DNA of 64,000 nucleotides from Loripinus fragilis (lineage: Eukaryota; Mollusca; Bivalvia; Lucinida; Lucinidae): contig OZ026514.1 in assembly GCA_964019695.1 (NCBI GenBank), forward strand, positions 8,432,751-8,496,750, in the 5' to 3' direction. The position numbers were made by a program, and so were the translations under genes. The notes beneath the pieces are model-generated. The model made no database searches and had not been told where the DNA came from. It saw only the letters and a list, made by a program, of their open reading frames with translations. Below, in pieces: positions 44,225 to 57,110 of the stretch. Position 1 is the first letter of the stretch, and every line of letters starts with the position of its first letter.

Positions 44225-46775
44225 TTATCTTCTATCGTTAGAGAAATGACGTAGGAGGATCCCAATGAACTGACAGAGCTTAGTCAGCTGATTCTCATTA
44301 GTTGTGGACAAAATTTCTCTAAATTTCAGAACATTGGCTCTAGTGTAATAGTACTGCTTAATATACTTTTTTCTGGGCTCTGAGAAATAAGAGCAGACAA
44401 GAAGCAGATGAAATTCGTCACATATGTCATTTGCAGTGCAGAGTTCACATTTTCTTTCGGCCAAGTCAACGCCTTGCCACCTTCCCGTTTCGACTGGGAA
44501 GAAGTGATTTGTTGTTCGAAATTTAACAAGCGGTATATAGAATTTACGTGGTAATATTAAAAAGTATTGCTCAAGTTCGATAGATTGTTTGAATAACTTG
44601 TAATTTAGACCCTTTGACGACTCCTGTAAACATGCATGCCATTTTTGTAGATTTTGGTCGATCAAGACTTGTTTTATTAGTCTACCTACATTTCTGGATT
44701 GTATATAGTCCTGGTTTAACCATAGATCGAATCTGCCAGTTTCCGTGAGAATGTTTCGAATGCTACAAAGCCATTTAGACTTTTGTGGAATCGCAAACCT
44801 GACGGCTTGATAAAGTTGGTATGAGTATTTTGACTGTTTTCCAGTTATTATCCTATTCCAAAAGCTTATCATCCTAGATTTAATTATAATTTCTATAGGA
44901 TAACGCCCAAGCTCTGCGTAGAGCATAAATAATGGTGTGCTTTTTTTCGTTTTCGTTATCTTGCGTAAAAACTCATTGCGTATTCTTTCAAGTATTTGGA
45001 TATTTTCAAAACCGAAAACTTCGCAAGAGTATGTCATAATAGGGAGTACCGTATGATCGAATAATTTTAATTGAAGATCAACTGGTAAATTCAGATTGTT
45101 AATTCTGGAATATAGCAAAAATAGGGCTTTTCGCGCCTGTTCGGCTACATGCTTTCTGGCCGTCAGAAAGCTGCCTGATTTGGCAAAGAACGTGCCCAAA
45201 TATTTGTAAGAATCTACGATTTCTAATTGTTCTGTGTCGATATAGAATGAATGATTCGTGTTTCCCCTGGATCCAAAGATTAAGACTTTCGATTTGTTTA
45301 CATTAATGTCTAATTTCCATTGTCTACAATAGTCAGCAAAGTCATTTAATGACTTCTGCAGCGAATCAGCATTTTCTGCTAGGATAATTGTGTCGTCAGC
45401 GTACATCAGGATTATTAGCGTAAGGACCATCACGCATTCTTCGTTATTTATATCAATTGTAACGCCTAGGTTTCTTTTTTGAAACAAATAGTCTTCTAGA
45501 TCGTTCAAGTATAGGGCAAATAGAACAGGGGATAAATTTTCTCCCTGTCGGACACCACGGTGGCATCCAAAGAAGTTAGATTTTTCATTGTTAATGGAGA
45601 TACATGACTTTATGTTTGCGTACATATTTTTAATGACTGTGAAAAACCTCCCGTTTATATTAGATTCAAGAATTTTTCGCCAGAGCCCTACCCGCCATAC
45701 AGAATCGAAAGCCTTCGAGAAATCAATAAAGCTACAGAATATCTTTTTCTTTTGTGCTCTGAGTAAATCGATAATACAATTAAGTGAGAAAATATGATCC
45801 GTCGTTGAGTAACCAGAGCGAAATCCTGCTTGGTTTTCGTTTAGTAAGTTATACTCTTCCAGGTAAGCGTTGAGTCGGTTGTTAAGTACAGCGGTAAATA
45901 ATTTGCCAACACAGCTAAGCAACGTTATAGGGCGATAGTTATCTACTGAGAGAGGGTCGCCTTTATTCTTAAAAATAGGGATGACAACGCCTTCAACCCA
46001 TTTTGATGGCATAATTCCGGTTTCTAATATCACGTTAAATAAAAGTGTATACAACGGCATCAATAAATGGCTCGTACATTTTATGTATTCGTTCAAGACG
46101 TCGTCAGATCCAGGAGATTTTGCATTTTTCAAGTTTCGGATACATTTTAAAATTTCCGGTGCAGTGATCTCACAATTTAGTGTTTCATTCTCGGAGGGGT
46201 CATTGGGTACATTTTCTGTGTCGGCTTCTTCAGCGCTATCGCGGTTTATCTCGTTTATTTGCTTGAAATGCTCGTAGAATTCATTAAGGTGGGGTTGTTT
46301 ATTAGAGGTTTTGTTTTTAAGACTGTTTAAGAACTTCCAGTACTCTTTTGGGCGATTGGCATGCATTTTTCGTAGTTTAGCTTCATTAGCTTTATTGTAC
46401 TTGGTTATGTACTTATTTAATGTGTTTTTGTATATTTTTGAGGCACGTTGTAATGCAATTTTATTGTGTATGGTACGACATTTGTTGTAATTCTTCTTTG
46501 CTTGGTTATAGACTTTGCGTGCATGTTTGCAGTGTGGTCCGAACCATGGTTTGTTACGACTATAAGTTCTGATATATGCAATGGGGTTCTGGGGAAAACT
46601 TGCATCTGCAGACGAGAGAAATGCTTCAGATAACTTGTTAACGGCAGCATCGAGAGAATGTTGCGACGGCGAACCCTTAAACACGTGAAGCAAACGGGTG
46701 ACTTCTTCGATGCCTGCTTGATTTATATTTTCAACAAAGGTTCTACTTTCCGCCTGTTTCCAGGTAGCTCTACGC
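44225..46775 (-). CDS. LINE reverse transcriptase and C-terminal domain (nearly intact)
   Basis: 822 open codons from 46693 down to TAG/TAA at 44225, and the same frame extends upstream to about 46775 (TWKQAESRTFVENINQAG). RT blocks by residue from 46693: GSDDVLNEY (~195), PIFKNKGDPLSVDNYRPI (~239), motif A SFIDFSKAFDSVW (321-333), motif B GVRQGENLSPVLFALYLNDL (380-399), motif C YADD (431-434), thumb LFDHTVLPIMTYSCEVFG, and a C-terminal Cys/His motif CELCTANDICDEFHLLLVC. All catalytic residues are present. A single frameshift near 46745-46775 separates it from the endonuclease. Minus-strand sibling of the LINE at 12501. Confidence 0.88.
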
Positions 46776-47733
46776 TTGGTTTATTTGCTTTCAAATTTGT
46801 TTGATTGGAGCAGAATGGTATATCCACGTTGAGTGTGATGAGGGAGTGACCATCAGAGTGCAAAATATCAGTTTCTATAACCTCAAAGTCGGTTAAGAGG
46901 GTCAAGCCTTTGACGGAGGAAATTGCATAGTCTATGACTGAGGTATTTCGGAATGTCATGCGACCTATACCTTTGTCTCGGCCAAATCTGCCATTTAAAA
47001 TGGTCAAATTATTGTTTTTACATATTTCTACCAATCTGTAACCATTATTATTTGTATGTTTGTCCATTGAAGTGCGATGAAGTTGTATTCCCATAGTTTC
47101 GAGTGTGGATTTTTGATTATAGAATAACATTGTTTCATTGTCAAAGTCAAAATGCCTTGCCAAAAATTCGTCAACAGACGTGTAGTCACACATTTCTGCC
47201 GTCCGTGCGTTAATATCCCCGCATATATAAACGAAATCATAACTGCTACATACTGACGTTATCTCGGTTTCGAAGTTTGCGAGCTCGTCTTCATTCGAAA
47301 ATCTTGATTGGGTCGGTGGGACATATGCTACTCCAAACATAATATCTTGGTCGAGCTTTGAATATTGTTTGCTAAGCTTCAGCCAAAATATATAATCAGA
47401 GTCCGTTTCAACTATTTCAAAAGCATGCTGCAAACTTTGTTTTATAAATACCCCTATTCCACCGGATTTTCGAATGTACTTTGCTTTTCTGGGTTTGCTT
47501 TCAAATATGTAACCATCAACCGAGATGACATCAGTATGATCCAGCTTGGTTTCAGTCACGAAAAACAGATCATGCTTAGAAACTAGTTCACAAAAGTCTG
47601 GGTATACTGAGCGCCGTTTAACGCCACACACATTAAGAGTGCCAACAGAGAGGTTTTTAATTGTGTGCTGATCGGTCTTACTAGCACGATATAAAGTGTT
47701 TTGTTTGTATGTTTGGGTTACCCCCTCGAGTCC
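46723..47733 (-). CDS. LINE APE endonuclease
   Basis: Minus-strand frame reads LSVGTLNVCGVKRRSVYP, FFVTETKLD, GGIGVFIK, YICGDINAR, NGRFGRDKG, VIDYAISSV and HSDGHSLI, the ordered catalytic blocks of LINE apurinic endonucleases. The usual SDH is SDGH here. The frame is open from just after the TAG at 47734-47736 to 46723. The real protein starts upstream, so the GTG at 47631 is not a start. Confidence 0.87.
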   Translation of the reverse strand, partial: GLEGVTQTYKQNTLYRASKTDQHTIKNLSVGTLNVCGVKRRSVYPDFCELVSKHDLFFVTETKLDHTDVISVDGYIFESKPRKAKYIRKSGGIGVFIKQSLQHAFEIVETDSDYIFWLKLSKQYSKLDQDIMFGVAYVPPTQSRFSNEDELANFETEITSVCSSYDFVYICGDINARTAEMCDYTSVDEFLARHFDFDNETMLFYNQKSTLETMGIQLHRTSMDKHTNNNGYRLVEICKNNNLTILNGRFGRDKGIGRMTFRNTSVIDYAISSVKGLTLLTDFEVIETDILHSDGHSLITLNVDIPFCSNQTNLKANKPSVELPGNRRKVEPLLKI

Positions 47734-48206
47734 CTACACTGTGTTGGAAGCGTTGTTGCCGGATTCTAAAGGCGGTTGCCTGTCAGACTCAGTCTCGCTT
47801 TCACGGTCTGCTCGGTTCTGTGATAGCTGCGAAAGTCGCTCCATCGCCGGACTATACTCATCCTGTGCTGTACCAGTGCTCTCAGTATCTGCGTCCGAAT
47901 GTTCATCGCTCATTATGACCTCGTTTGTACTGCATGTATCATTCATGTTGTCATGTGCGCATGTAATTAACTGATTCGATGACTTGGGCTCAGGCTCTGC
48001 TTCATTCGGGACCTGAGGCAAGAGTTCACCATGAAGGTCGGGTTGTTGCCTACATTCATTTGTTCCAGGTTGAGTACATGTAGGCTGTCGTAAATCTTGT
48101 GCAGACAGGCGCGCAGTATGTATAGCCTGTAACGGTTGAATACGTCCAGATGCATCGCCCTTTAGAATGCTGTTCCAGTCAGGGAATTCATCGCGCTTTA
48201 CTGTAC
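47734..48206 (-). CDS. N-terminal extension of the LINE ORF, separated by one TAG
   Basis: Same frame as the endonuclease. After a TAA near 48209 it is open through DWNSILKGDASGRIQPLQ, QPTCTQPGTNECRQQPDL, PQVPNEAEPEPKSS and an acidic Ser/Glu-rich stretch to NNASNTV, then TAG (47734-47736), then GLEGVTQTYKQNTLYRAS into the nuclease. Likely the disordered N-terminus of the same polyprotein with one nonsense mutation. Confidence 0.65.
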
Positions 48207-48209
48207 AAA

Positions 48210-49181
48210 CACGTTATAACCGTGCAATTAGCATGGTAGGTTTTTTTAAATTCTGATTTGCTGGCATAGCTGTCAAATAAACATACGCAAGTCGACAATA
48301 CTAACCATAACGTATTTTATGAAACATAGGCAAACAGAGCAAACCCGGTCTCGAGAAATGAAACTTCAACCATTTACCTTAAAAATGAAAAAAAAGAACT
48401 CTTCTAATAGACGTCATATGCAACCCCCACCCTGCTGAGGCCATGGACATGCCGGGCAAAATCAGTGGTGTTTTTTTTTTATTCTAGAATATAATGACAT
48501 AGTCAGCATCAAGGTCATGTTGAGCAGGCTATTTATTCTACTTGATTAATATTAGACCACTTCTTAGATTACCCTAAGTAAAGAAAACTTCATTTCAACT
48601 TTTTTTTTCGGAATATGGATTTTATATAATACATGGTCCCTTGGGACGGGGCCTTTATAGGGGATTTGACATTTAAAAAAGAAAAACCCTCCCCGCAATG
48701 CAGGGCATATATCAGTCATTTGCAGAGTGCAAAATCAATATCCCCACTATTCCTCGGTCCCAGGGGTCTGTGTTTACAGATGACTTGTGCATAAGGATTG
48801 AAATGTCCACTAGAATTACATGGTTTTAAACAGATGAATGCGACCAGAAAATGTCATCCCATACCAAAGGCCAACTTAATGCAGCCAGAGGGAGAGACAA
48901 TTGCTGTACTATTTGAACAAACTTAAATTAGAGAGAGCTCGCTTAATTTAGCTTGAAAGGAGAAACACGCTTTATCACTTCTGAACAACATAAAAAAGTA
49001 TCATTTTTAGATTAATTAATTTTCTTCTTTTTTTTTTTTAACATGTGAACTTTGTTATTTTTCAGCATCACGATTTGCTAACAATGTACACTCGTATAAA
49101 CACATCGTGTAGCTTCGTATTTACATGTGCCTTTCTATAAACACTGCTAAAATATTTAAATGAACACCTAATGTTTTTTTT
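48210..49181. other. non-coding, nothing recognised
   Basis: No supported ORF; may include the LINE 5' UTR. Confidence 0.45.
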
Positions 49182-49272
49182 CCATATGTGATAATGTTAA
49201 CCCCCGCCTGATGGACAAACCATACAGTGTATTGTTTGCCCATCAGGCGGGGGTTAACATTATCACACATGG
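49182..49272. repeat. 91-bp hairpin with ~40-bp arms
   Basis: CCATATGTGATAATGTTAAC and CCCCGCCTGATGG face CCATCAGGCGGGG and GTTAACATTATCACACATGG, with one mismatch in the outer 30 bp. The loop carries CAAAC..GTTTG. Confidence 0.9.
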
Positions 49273-50022
49273 TACACTTCACTAGACAATTCCCTAGTCA
49301 ATGAAGCAGAACCCCCATTTCTTTTGCTATGTCTGTGAGGAAAGCCAAAGTATTCTGAGATCAAAAATCATGTGAATGCTAGCGATAAAACAACCGCTGC
49401 TCAAGTCCATGGGTCAAATTTTGTAATTTTTGATTTTCTTACAAAATGACGATGTTTTTCTGGAAATCTGTAGAATCTTAGGTTTTTGTTAATAACGAAA
49501 CCTCATGATTTCTGCTACATTGAATGGGTATGAAATATACAGAAACAATGCTCCTTTTGTGTTTGGATTAAAATGTTCGTCTAAAACTTTAATTAAAAAA
49601 GAACATTTTTAAAACAAATTTAACTTTTACATAAAGATTTCCACCTAGATTGATGGGAATGGGTTACTTCATTCTTATCAACATGGTCACCAAACTAATT
49701 GCAAGACTAACATGTTCTTGTCTTTTATAAATAACTCGCAGTAAGGGTCGAAATATGATAGTATTTAACATTATCCTGGATATATTTCTGCAAAATTTGT
49801 ACCTGAATTTTCTTTCTCACACCCCTCCCCAAGAAGAAGAAAAAAATCAAGCATCTACTTCGATATACCATTGTTATTTTTAATTATTACCGGTATTGGC
49901 AAATCACAGACGCCGAGACACGGTCTGTTTTCCAGCTTTACCTTGTAGGACAGAACCCCTTACTGACACCAGCTCTTCAATTACTTCGCCCTCTTCTAAT
50001 TCACAAATATATTTCCTCAGTA

Positions 50023-50211
50023 CAGTAAAACCTGTCTAAAACGGCCACTCTAAAAGACCAACAATCGGTTTTCGTGACCAACTATCGCTTAATGCAGGTC
50101 AAAAATATTGCAGAATGCTCCAAGGGGAGCATTCTGCAATACTTTCGACCTTCATTAAGCTGCCAATTGTCATTAAGATCTTTTTTTGTCTATTTTTGAG
50201 TGGTTTGACTG
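50023..50211. mobile_element. Tc1/mariner-type MITE
   Basis: 189 bp between TA dinucleotides, ends CAGTAAAACC / GGTTTGACTG. Holds a central hairpin ATTGCAGAATGCTCC/GGAGCATTCTGCAAT and subterminal AACGGCCACTCT. TA duplication and CAGT ends fit Tc1/mariner transposition. Confidence 0.85.
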
Positions 50212-52010
50212 TATTCTGTGAGAAGCGATATATTAATGTTGTATAACTTTAATATTGTATTGACGAGAATATTATATTACCAATTTCAGTCATTGTAAGC
50301 TTCCGGATTGTGTTAGAGCTCACTTACAATCGATAGTTATTATATAAGCTACCTTATTATTGACCTGGTGTCCAGAAAAGGGTACATATGTTGGCATGCG
50401 TGCCCATGGAAGACTCAGATCAGTTCAATGAGTAGCTATGGGTCCAACTGTCTTAAGGCGAAAAACTAAGACTGATCAGTCTGCGCGGATGAGTGATTTG
50501 AATCTTCGCTGTACGCTAATGCTAACTTATACCCTATTCATTGATTTAATTTAAATTTTGTCTCAATAATAAACCAGATTGCACAACTATATCATTAACT
50601 TCTGCCACAGTTGAGTCCTTAACGTTTTACATGCAAACGTTAGATCTGTGCAGTCTCCTCACTTCTGTATACAATTCAAATACAAATGATTTTCTGATAT
50701 TGTACTTTCAAAGATAGATGAGAATCGATGTAAACAAACACTGGCAAGTTTACCTTGATTTTGGGCGTGCAGGTAGTCTCAGTTTACAGTTATATTGAAC
50801 CAACCACAGACTATTGCATATGCCCGTAGCAATGAAAAATCATGCTTTACCTGTTTATAAGAAAAATAGAATAGCCTCATTACTATGCATCTTTGAAAGC
50901 ACAATAAATATTAAGAGTGACTAATGACATTTAATCAAATGGTTAATTTCTTTTGACTTTTACAGTTAATCCTTTGTATTGTGGGAACCCTTAAACGGGT
51001 ACCTTGGCAAAAGCTATTAAAGACTGGATCTACACTGTTTGCTGTGGTCAATACAATCTTCAGGGACAGAAATATATCATAATTTGGAAATTCCAACCTG
51101 AGACCCCTTAAAATAGATAATGGACAATCCCATCCTTATTTCATATATCTGTATACGAAAAACCATCAGAATACAAGGGTTAAATCATAAAATTAAACTC
51201 AAAAGCATTACTTTTGCATGTACTGGGACAGGTGCCAAATTTTCATCTGAAAATAAGGAAGAAATAAACTTACTTATTTACACATTTTGTAATATCATGC
51301 AAAAGAAACTATCCACATACACAAAGACGAGTTGATGTAGGCATATGAGCACCAGCACTCAGTGTTCATTGTTGAGCTCCCAGAATTAATGACAAAAAAA
51401 ACGAAGAAAAAATGCGTCTGAATCTACTTTCGTGGTCATTCAGAATTAATACAGTGTATATATTTGCGTCATAAGTTAGAAGTATGACGTCTTCAGTCGC
51501 TGCTATGGCATTTCTATTTTTTTTCAGAATTTATATTTCCTGAACATTGTTTACATCGTTTTATCGACACGTCAACCTGTGTTTCCCTTTAGGTGTCATG
51601 GGTGAAGCATTTGGTGAAAATGACGCACAAAATCATATACGGCTTCATTAAATCAAGTGACAAAGAGGATCAAGGAAGTATCATGTTTGGATTATTTTGC
51701 ACGTGTCATTTAGCCAACTGGTGAGACTAAGCAGTCAACGTGAAGCACACAAGTATCCAATCGGAACTGCCTCGGCCACTCCCGTGGAATAAGACCTCGG
51801 ATGAACATGGAGGATCTTTTTTGATAACGTGACGCTGACGTCACAGAAACAATGCAAACACAATAATAAGTGTGATTGCAGTAAAACAAATGGTTATAAA
51901 TGAAGTTTATGTTGTTGTTTTTTTTTCAATAGAATATCGCTATAGAGATATTTTATTGAACAAAGCATAAACTTCGTTTATTGTGTTTATTTAACGTTTC
52001 AGAAAAATGG
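50212..52010. other. non-coding, nothing recognised
   Basis: No exon seen. A block near 51060-51130 (TCATAATTTGGAAATTCCAA) resembles 8490-8540, suggesting an old dispersed repeat. Confidence 0.45.
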
Positions 52011-52019
52011 ATTTTAATA

Positions 52020-52195
52020 GAGCTAAACCCACATAAGTCATTGGGTTCGAATCCCATCATTGGCGCGGTGTTGAATCCTTGAGTATTACACTATATAATC
52101 TTGCGCAAGAGACTTACCAAAGAAACGTGCCGACATTACTGAAATATCGTTGAATGACTGAGACCGTATGTAGCACTTAAAAAAAGAAGAAAAAA
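52020..52195 (+). mobile_element. tRNA-derived SINE, 5'-truncated
   Basis: Contains a pol III B box GGGTTCGAATCCCATC at about 52044, a body ending TGACTGAGACCGTATGTAGC, and an A-rich tail. The body shares ACTGAAA..TT.A..ACTGAGAC with 62155-62365. Confidence 0.65.
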
Positions 52196-52552
52196 TAATA
52201 TATTTAGAATCAGCTGAGACGAAAATGTCACAACTTTAATATCGCAAAAAAAGCTAATCACACTCTTAATAGTTTTTTAAGGAAATGAATTGGAATCGAA
52301 AGGAAATTAAAACATGCGTTACGTATGCGTCTGTTCCGATGATGTACAAACCAGTTCCATAACTCTCCCCATGGGTTTTCAAAGTGCACTAGAATATATA
52401 TGGTGATATATCATTATTTTAGTTTTTGAAATTCAACGCCCTGTCGCTAATTAGGTTTAACTCTTTGCCCACTGAATATTTGTCGTGTGCTGATTTTTTT
52501 CAAAATCATTTTTTTTTCAAAAAATTTCTTTCAGGAAAATCACCAGAGTGTC

Positions 52553-52620
52553 TAACAGTTTGGATCCACATCAGACCCAACAACATGCCGGGCTGATATG
52601 GGTACAAACTGTTTGCAAAG
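52553..52620. repeat. short CAAACAGT palindrome
   Basis: TAACAGTTTGGATCCACATC, CAGACCC..GGGCTG, ATATGGGTACAAACTGTTTG. Member of the 20781 MITE family. Confidence 0.65.
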
Positions 52621-52859
52621 ATTAGCAGCAGATGACACACGACACTAGCAGGTAAAGAGTTAAGGGGATATATCTTTCAAAAGCTCTTACTTGCATGAAC
52701 TTTTTCCTGTATGAACAAAAATTGCTTTATCAAGGAGACTGATACATTTGGCCCGTTGTATGAACAATAACACATCTCAAATAGATAACTTTACGCCTCA
52801 ACATACGCTTTTGAGCAATCAGCAGCATGCTTATCAGTCTTTTTAGAGATACTACCTGG

Positions 52860-53184
52860 TTTGATACCGTTTACAATATTGTGACACGCTGGGTGAGCTT
52901 TAGAGAAAACCATTTGCATGAACATGAACTACAATTATCTGACTACAATATTTAGGAGTATTTTGACCCAACTATGTATATCTGGTATTCTTTACAATTT
53001 TTATTTTGACCTTGAAAAGTTCATAAGCAAAAATTGTAAATATATATTTTTCTACCAGAAATTTGTACATTTGGGCGAAAATACTTCTAAATATTGTAGT
53101 TAGATAATTGTAGTTCATGTTCATGCAACTGTTTTTTTTCTTAAGTTCACTCAGCGTGTCACAATATTGCAAACAGTATCAAAC
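52860..53184. mobile_element. 325-bp foldback element, inverted almost end to end
   Basis: Ends TTTGATAC(C/T)GTTT and inverse; ACAATATTGTGACACGCTG lies near both ends, and CATGAACATGAACTACAATT recurs inverted further in. The mirrored ORFs on both strands both encode MNMNYNYLTTIFRS, which is the inverted repeat and not a protein. Confidence 0.85.
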
Positions 53185-55934
53185 AAGGAAGTGTCTCTAA
53201 ACAGACTGATAGGCATGCTGTGGAGTGCGCAAAATGATCTATGTGAGATGTATAAATTGTTCATACAACAATGTGACCAAAGGTTAAAAAAGCATTTTTT
53301 GTTTATACCGGAAAAAATTCATACACGTAAAGAGCTTTTAAAAGTCCAGCCGTCAATGATGTGAAAACGAAAACGTTTTTAAAACCCATTCACTTCGTGA
53401 TTATGATCTGGACATAGCAAGCAGAGTAAGCCCTGATAATATGCAGCATCATGCTGCATTCTATCTAGGTCTGCACTGTTTGCCAAAGTACCCGTTTAGG
53501 TGTTTCCAGTATACAAAGGGCTAGCTTTACTTAAAGCCAGTAATAAAGCAACTTTTACAATATAACCTTACCCTAGATTTAATGCCCTTTTGCATTCTTA
53601 TCCAATAAAATCATGAATCTATGGTCGTGATGTGAAGGAAATATCCTTTTGGTGCTGATAAAGCAGTCCAGATAAGCCGGGCTGTAATTTTTGATAAAGG
53701 CCAAAACACAGTTCAATTAAAAATGTCCAGTAGTGTTATTTCTCTGTATTTCAAATGACAGCAGTGCTGTGTATCCCTGACAGAAAAAATAAGATGATAG
53801 GAACCCAGATAAGAGTGTGTAATTGATTTTCTTTATTTCTCTACCAAAACATATGTTTTGGAAACTCAAAAGAACCGTCTCAATGAGACGGGTTTTTTTG
53901 ATTACCCACAACAGGTGTTTAAACTGATGGATAAGAAAATAATCGCCGGAAAAAAATTGCGTAACTGGTCCTATGAAATTTTAGTTAATGCCATTCAAAC
54001 CATTAAATATGTGCAAAAATTGCCCAGAATTCATATTTTGTACGTACACACCTTTAACAGAATAGAGAAGAAAAATAATAGTTACCCTTAGTCTTTAAGC
54101 ACGCATCATAATCAACGAGCATTCTTTGGATGCAGTTGAATAAAGAAAGCATAACAATCTCTTTCAGTTTCCATAGAGATGTAGAGCAGTACACATGTTT
54201 ACCATTTACTGATAGAATTACTCGATCATTAAATATATACCGTAGTCGTGACCAGATCTACCTTGACGTCAATTGTCGTTGACAACTGAGCAGAATTTTG
54301 TAATATATTGTTGCTATGCTGATTAACAAGTTAACGCTAAATCAACAGAAAATTAATGTTTATCTACACATTGGCACATATACGTACAAGTAGCGTCAGT
54401 AAAGTGGCACACTTAGATTCGTGTCTGCACTCCGCAGCATAAAATATGAATTTCTGCAAACATATTATTTTGACGAGTACATTGAAAGTGTCGGTACTTG
54501 TAGCTCACACAAGCCAAATGTTCACATGGTGACCTTAGAGTTTAGTCATTGTCTTGAGTCTGTACGTCGTCGCCATCGTCATCGTCCGTTTACACATTCG
54601 TGTATCTGTTAAATCAGTGGATAGATTTCATTAGCAGATGACAAAAATTCATCAAAACTATCCAGCATGCAAAGACCTAAAACTGTACCATTTACTGTGT
54701 AACAGGCATGAAAACAGCAGAGATGCAGGCCGAGACCTGGAGTTGTAAGCCACAGGTGTTAGTACGTAACTAACTTGGTCTCAGATTGTGTCGGAGTGAT
54801 CATTTAAACACCTGTCCAGTGTCAACATTGCGCATATCATTGATATATAAGGTTAATAAGTTCTTAAATGACATAATCATAGAAACACAAATAGTGTTCC
54901 AAAATAAGAGATTTACAGGCTAATATTAGTTACTTGTAAATTAGTCAGAAAATATAGAATTTTTCCAACGACTAATCTTGATATTTAGTAGACAAAATAT
55001 GTTTTCTTGGAAGATAACATTTAAGTCTGTGAGGTAGCTAGTGATTACCTCTCCTATTATCAGTTATGGTCTGTTGCATACAACTCACTAACCAATTCTT
55101 AAAATAAACAATGATAATTTATGGTATAATTGCCAGCAGTTTGACTGAATCAATTAAGAATGTGAGTTTATCCCATGAGTTAAACATCCTAGCTATATTT
55201 TTAAAATATGTTTGGCTTCCTGTGGCATAGGCAATGTTAACACCTAGCATTGTCAAGTTGACCTGCGTAATTAATGTTTACATGCTTTCTGTGTAGTGTT
55301 TGAAAAAAATAACTAAATGTAGTGATCAGATAAATGATTAAGCATTTAGAAAAAAATGAAGTTTGTGCTCTTTAAGTTTGTGTCTGTAATGAGTGTTTGG
55401 CATACCAAATATCATTCATTGAATGTGCCATATACATCGTTTTGTGTGCATAATACAATTGACTGGATGCTTTGGACCTTATTTTTTCTGTAAATATGAT
55501 AAAGTTTTACAAGATTATAACTTTTTATCTGTTATTGTAGGGTAAAAGGCTAAAAATGGATATGTCGTCTTCCGTTAAGTGAAGTAATTCAAGAATTGGG
55601 ACATTATTCAGATGTTCGTGCCAAATTTGTCACTGCTTCACGCAACAAGAGGGTTCTACAGACATAGTCTATCTTAAAGAATATTCATGTTATATGTTTG
55701 CAATTTATATTCGGTTGCCAAAGGTTGTTACGACTTTTACAATGTATGACATTTTGTCAATATTACTTCATAAATGACTTAAAATTTGTTTACCCTGAAA
55801 TGACGCCTAACGTGCTTTTGCGATAACCATTGGAACATATGAACCATTTTTATCCATGAATTAAAATAAGAATCATACAGTGTGTTCTTATGAGTATATT
55901 TATGAATTTGTTAATATGTTTCACGTGTGTCTTT
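53185..55934. other. non-coding with one hairpin unit
   Basis: 53866-53900 carries AGAACCGTCTCAATGAGAC of the 42870 family, with ACATATGTTTTGG upstream. 53425-53480 has a short TGCAGCAT/ATGCTGCA palindrome ending CACTGTTTGCC. Otherwise no gene signal. Confidence 0.5.
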
Positions 55935-56110
55935 ATTATACTGTCTTGTCTGTTTCTTGAATCCTTGTGATCACCAGCTGAGAAAGGGCTGACAGTTTGG
56001 GTCTCTTGTAGCGATGTTCCTTGTGTTTTGTCACTTTTCCATATGGTGTCCCAGGTCAGGTGTGGTACTTAAATGTATTGATTCATTATCGTTGCCTTGT
56101 TTTTTTTCTT
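55935..56110 (+). mobile_element. Naiad A 3' tail
   Basis: GCTGAGAAAGGGCTGACAGT, TTTTGTCACTTTTCCATATG and GGTCAGGTGTGGTACTTAAA: the last ~150 bp of the A 3' UTR, diverged. Confidence 0.8.
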
Positions 56111-56529
56111 TTATATATGTTCCATTTCTGTAAACAAAGAATACTGAATTTGGGTTTCAAAGAACGTGAACGTCCTGGCCATATGTACTTTACTACCTGT
56201 ACTAAACCTACGGAAATTTTTAAACATATATTCTATCTCAAAAAGCAACTATTTAATGCATTGAATAAGATATTTGCAAATGCATCTGTTAGTCCAAGCC
56301 TTTGAAAAATTGCCATGTATGTAATCTTTTCAAATTGGTAAGAGTCAATTGAATCTGTACGTCTTTATCAATATGAAAATTATGCTAATGGTCTTTCAGT
56401 TAGTTCTAAGCTGGAAATGGAGGCTTCAAATTCATACATTTGGCTTCCTATGGCATACTTTGTGTTACATAACTAACTACCCTCCCCTTGATAGTTTAAC
56501 CGTGACTTAGGTGTAAATTCGTTATGCTA

Positions 56530-56872
56530 GAGTATGTGCTAATGTTAGTGACTTCAACAACAGAAACCAATTTTGTTATTAATAACAATGTTATCGATAT
56601 CATAGAATTCGTAAAATATTTTCTAGATTATACCACAGACACTCAGAGTTGATTGTTTAATACTATATTTGCTAAAAGAGTCTTCTGTGGCAGTGCATAT
56701 CGAAGCTGTATATTATGGTAGTTTGGTTTAAAAATTGAAAATAATTGTAGTAAAGCCTAATTATAGTGATTAGTTCAAAACGTTAATCAAACGTTATAAA
56801 AACGGTTGGATACAACATGGGTAAACTCAATCACGGTATATAGCTATGGTTTCCCCTATAATTGCAGGGCGG
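56530..56872 (+). pseudogene. degenerate Naiad RT C-terminus
   Basis: ARVCANVSDFNNRNQF and QCYRYHRIRKIFSRLYHRHS align with ARASSYVADFNTRNKL and QGYRYHKLRKTFSKFYRRYY of the main copy. Ends at ATTGCAGGGCGGTG, the start of the SECIS region, where an inverted B tail follows. Confidence 0.75.
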
Positions 56873-56904
56873 TGTTAGAAAGGACATTAAGTACTACTTT
56901 ACAA

Positions 56905-57110
56905 AACAAGGACCAAATACAGAAACCCCACAAACAATGGGAGCAACAATAATGAATAAATAACAATAGAAACACCGCCTTAGAACGGAGATCAGCCTAT
57001 AAACAATCACAGTGAGGCGGGGGGAGGGGGGTAAATGCATTTTACTAGAACCAAATCTTCGCCCTAGATTATGTTGTTGTTAAGACACAAAAATTGTTTA
57101 GCTCGCAAAA
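56905..57110 (-). mobile_element. Naiad B 3' tail piece, inverted
   Basis: CCCCACAAACAATGGGAGCA, CCGCCTTAGAACGGA, AATGCATTTTACTAGAACCA, TTCGCCCTAGATTATG: complement of the middle of the B 3' UTR. Makes a head-on junction with the forward RT relic at 56530-56872. Confidence 0.8.

Noticed and set aside
47967..48155. 62-codon minus-strand ORF as LINE ORF1
   Set aside because: A different frame from the open extension that joins the endonuclease; no ORF1-type motif.
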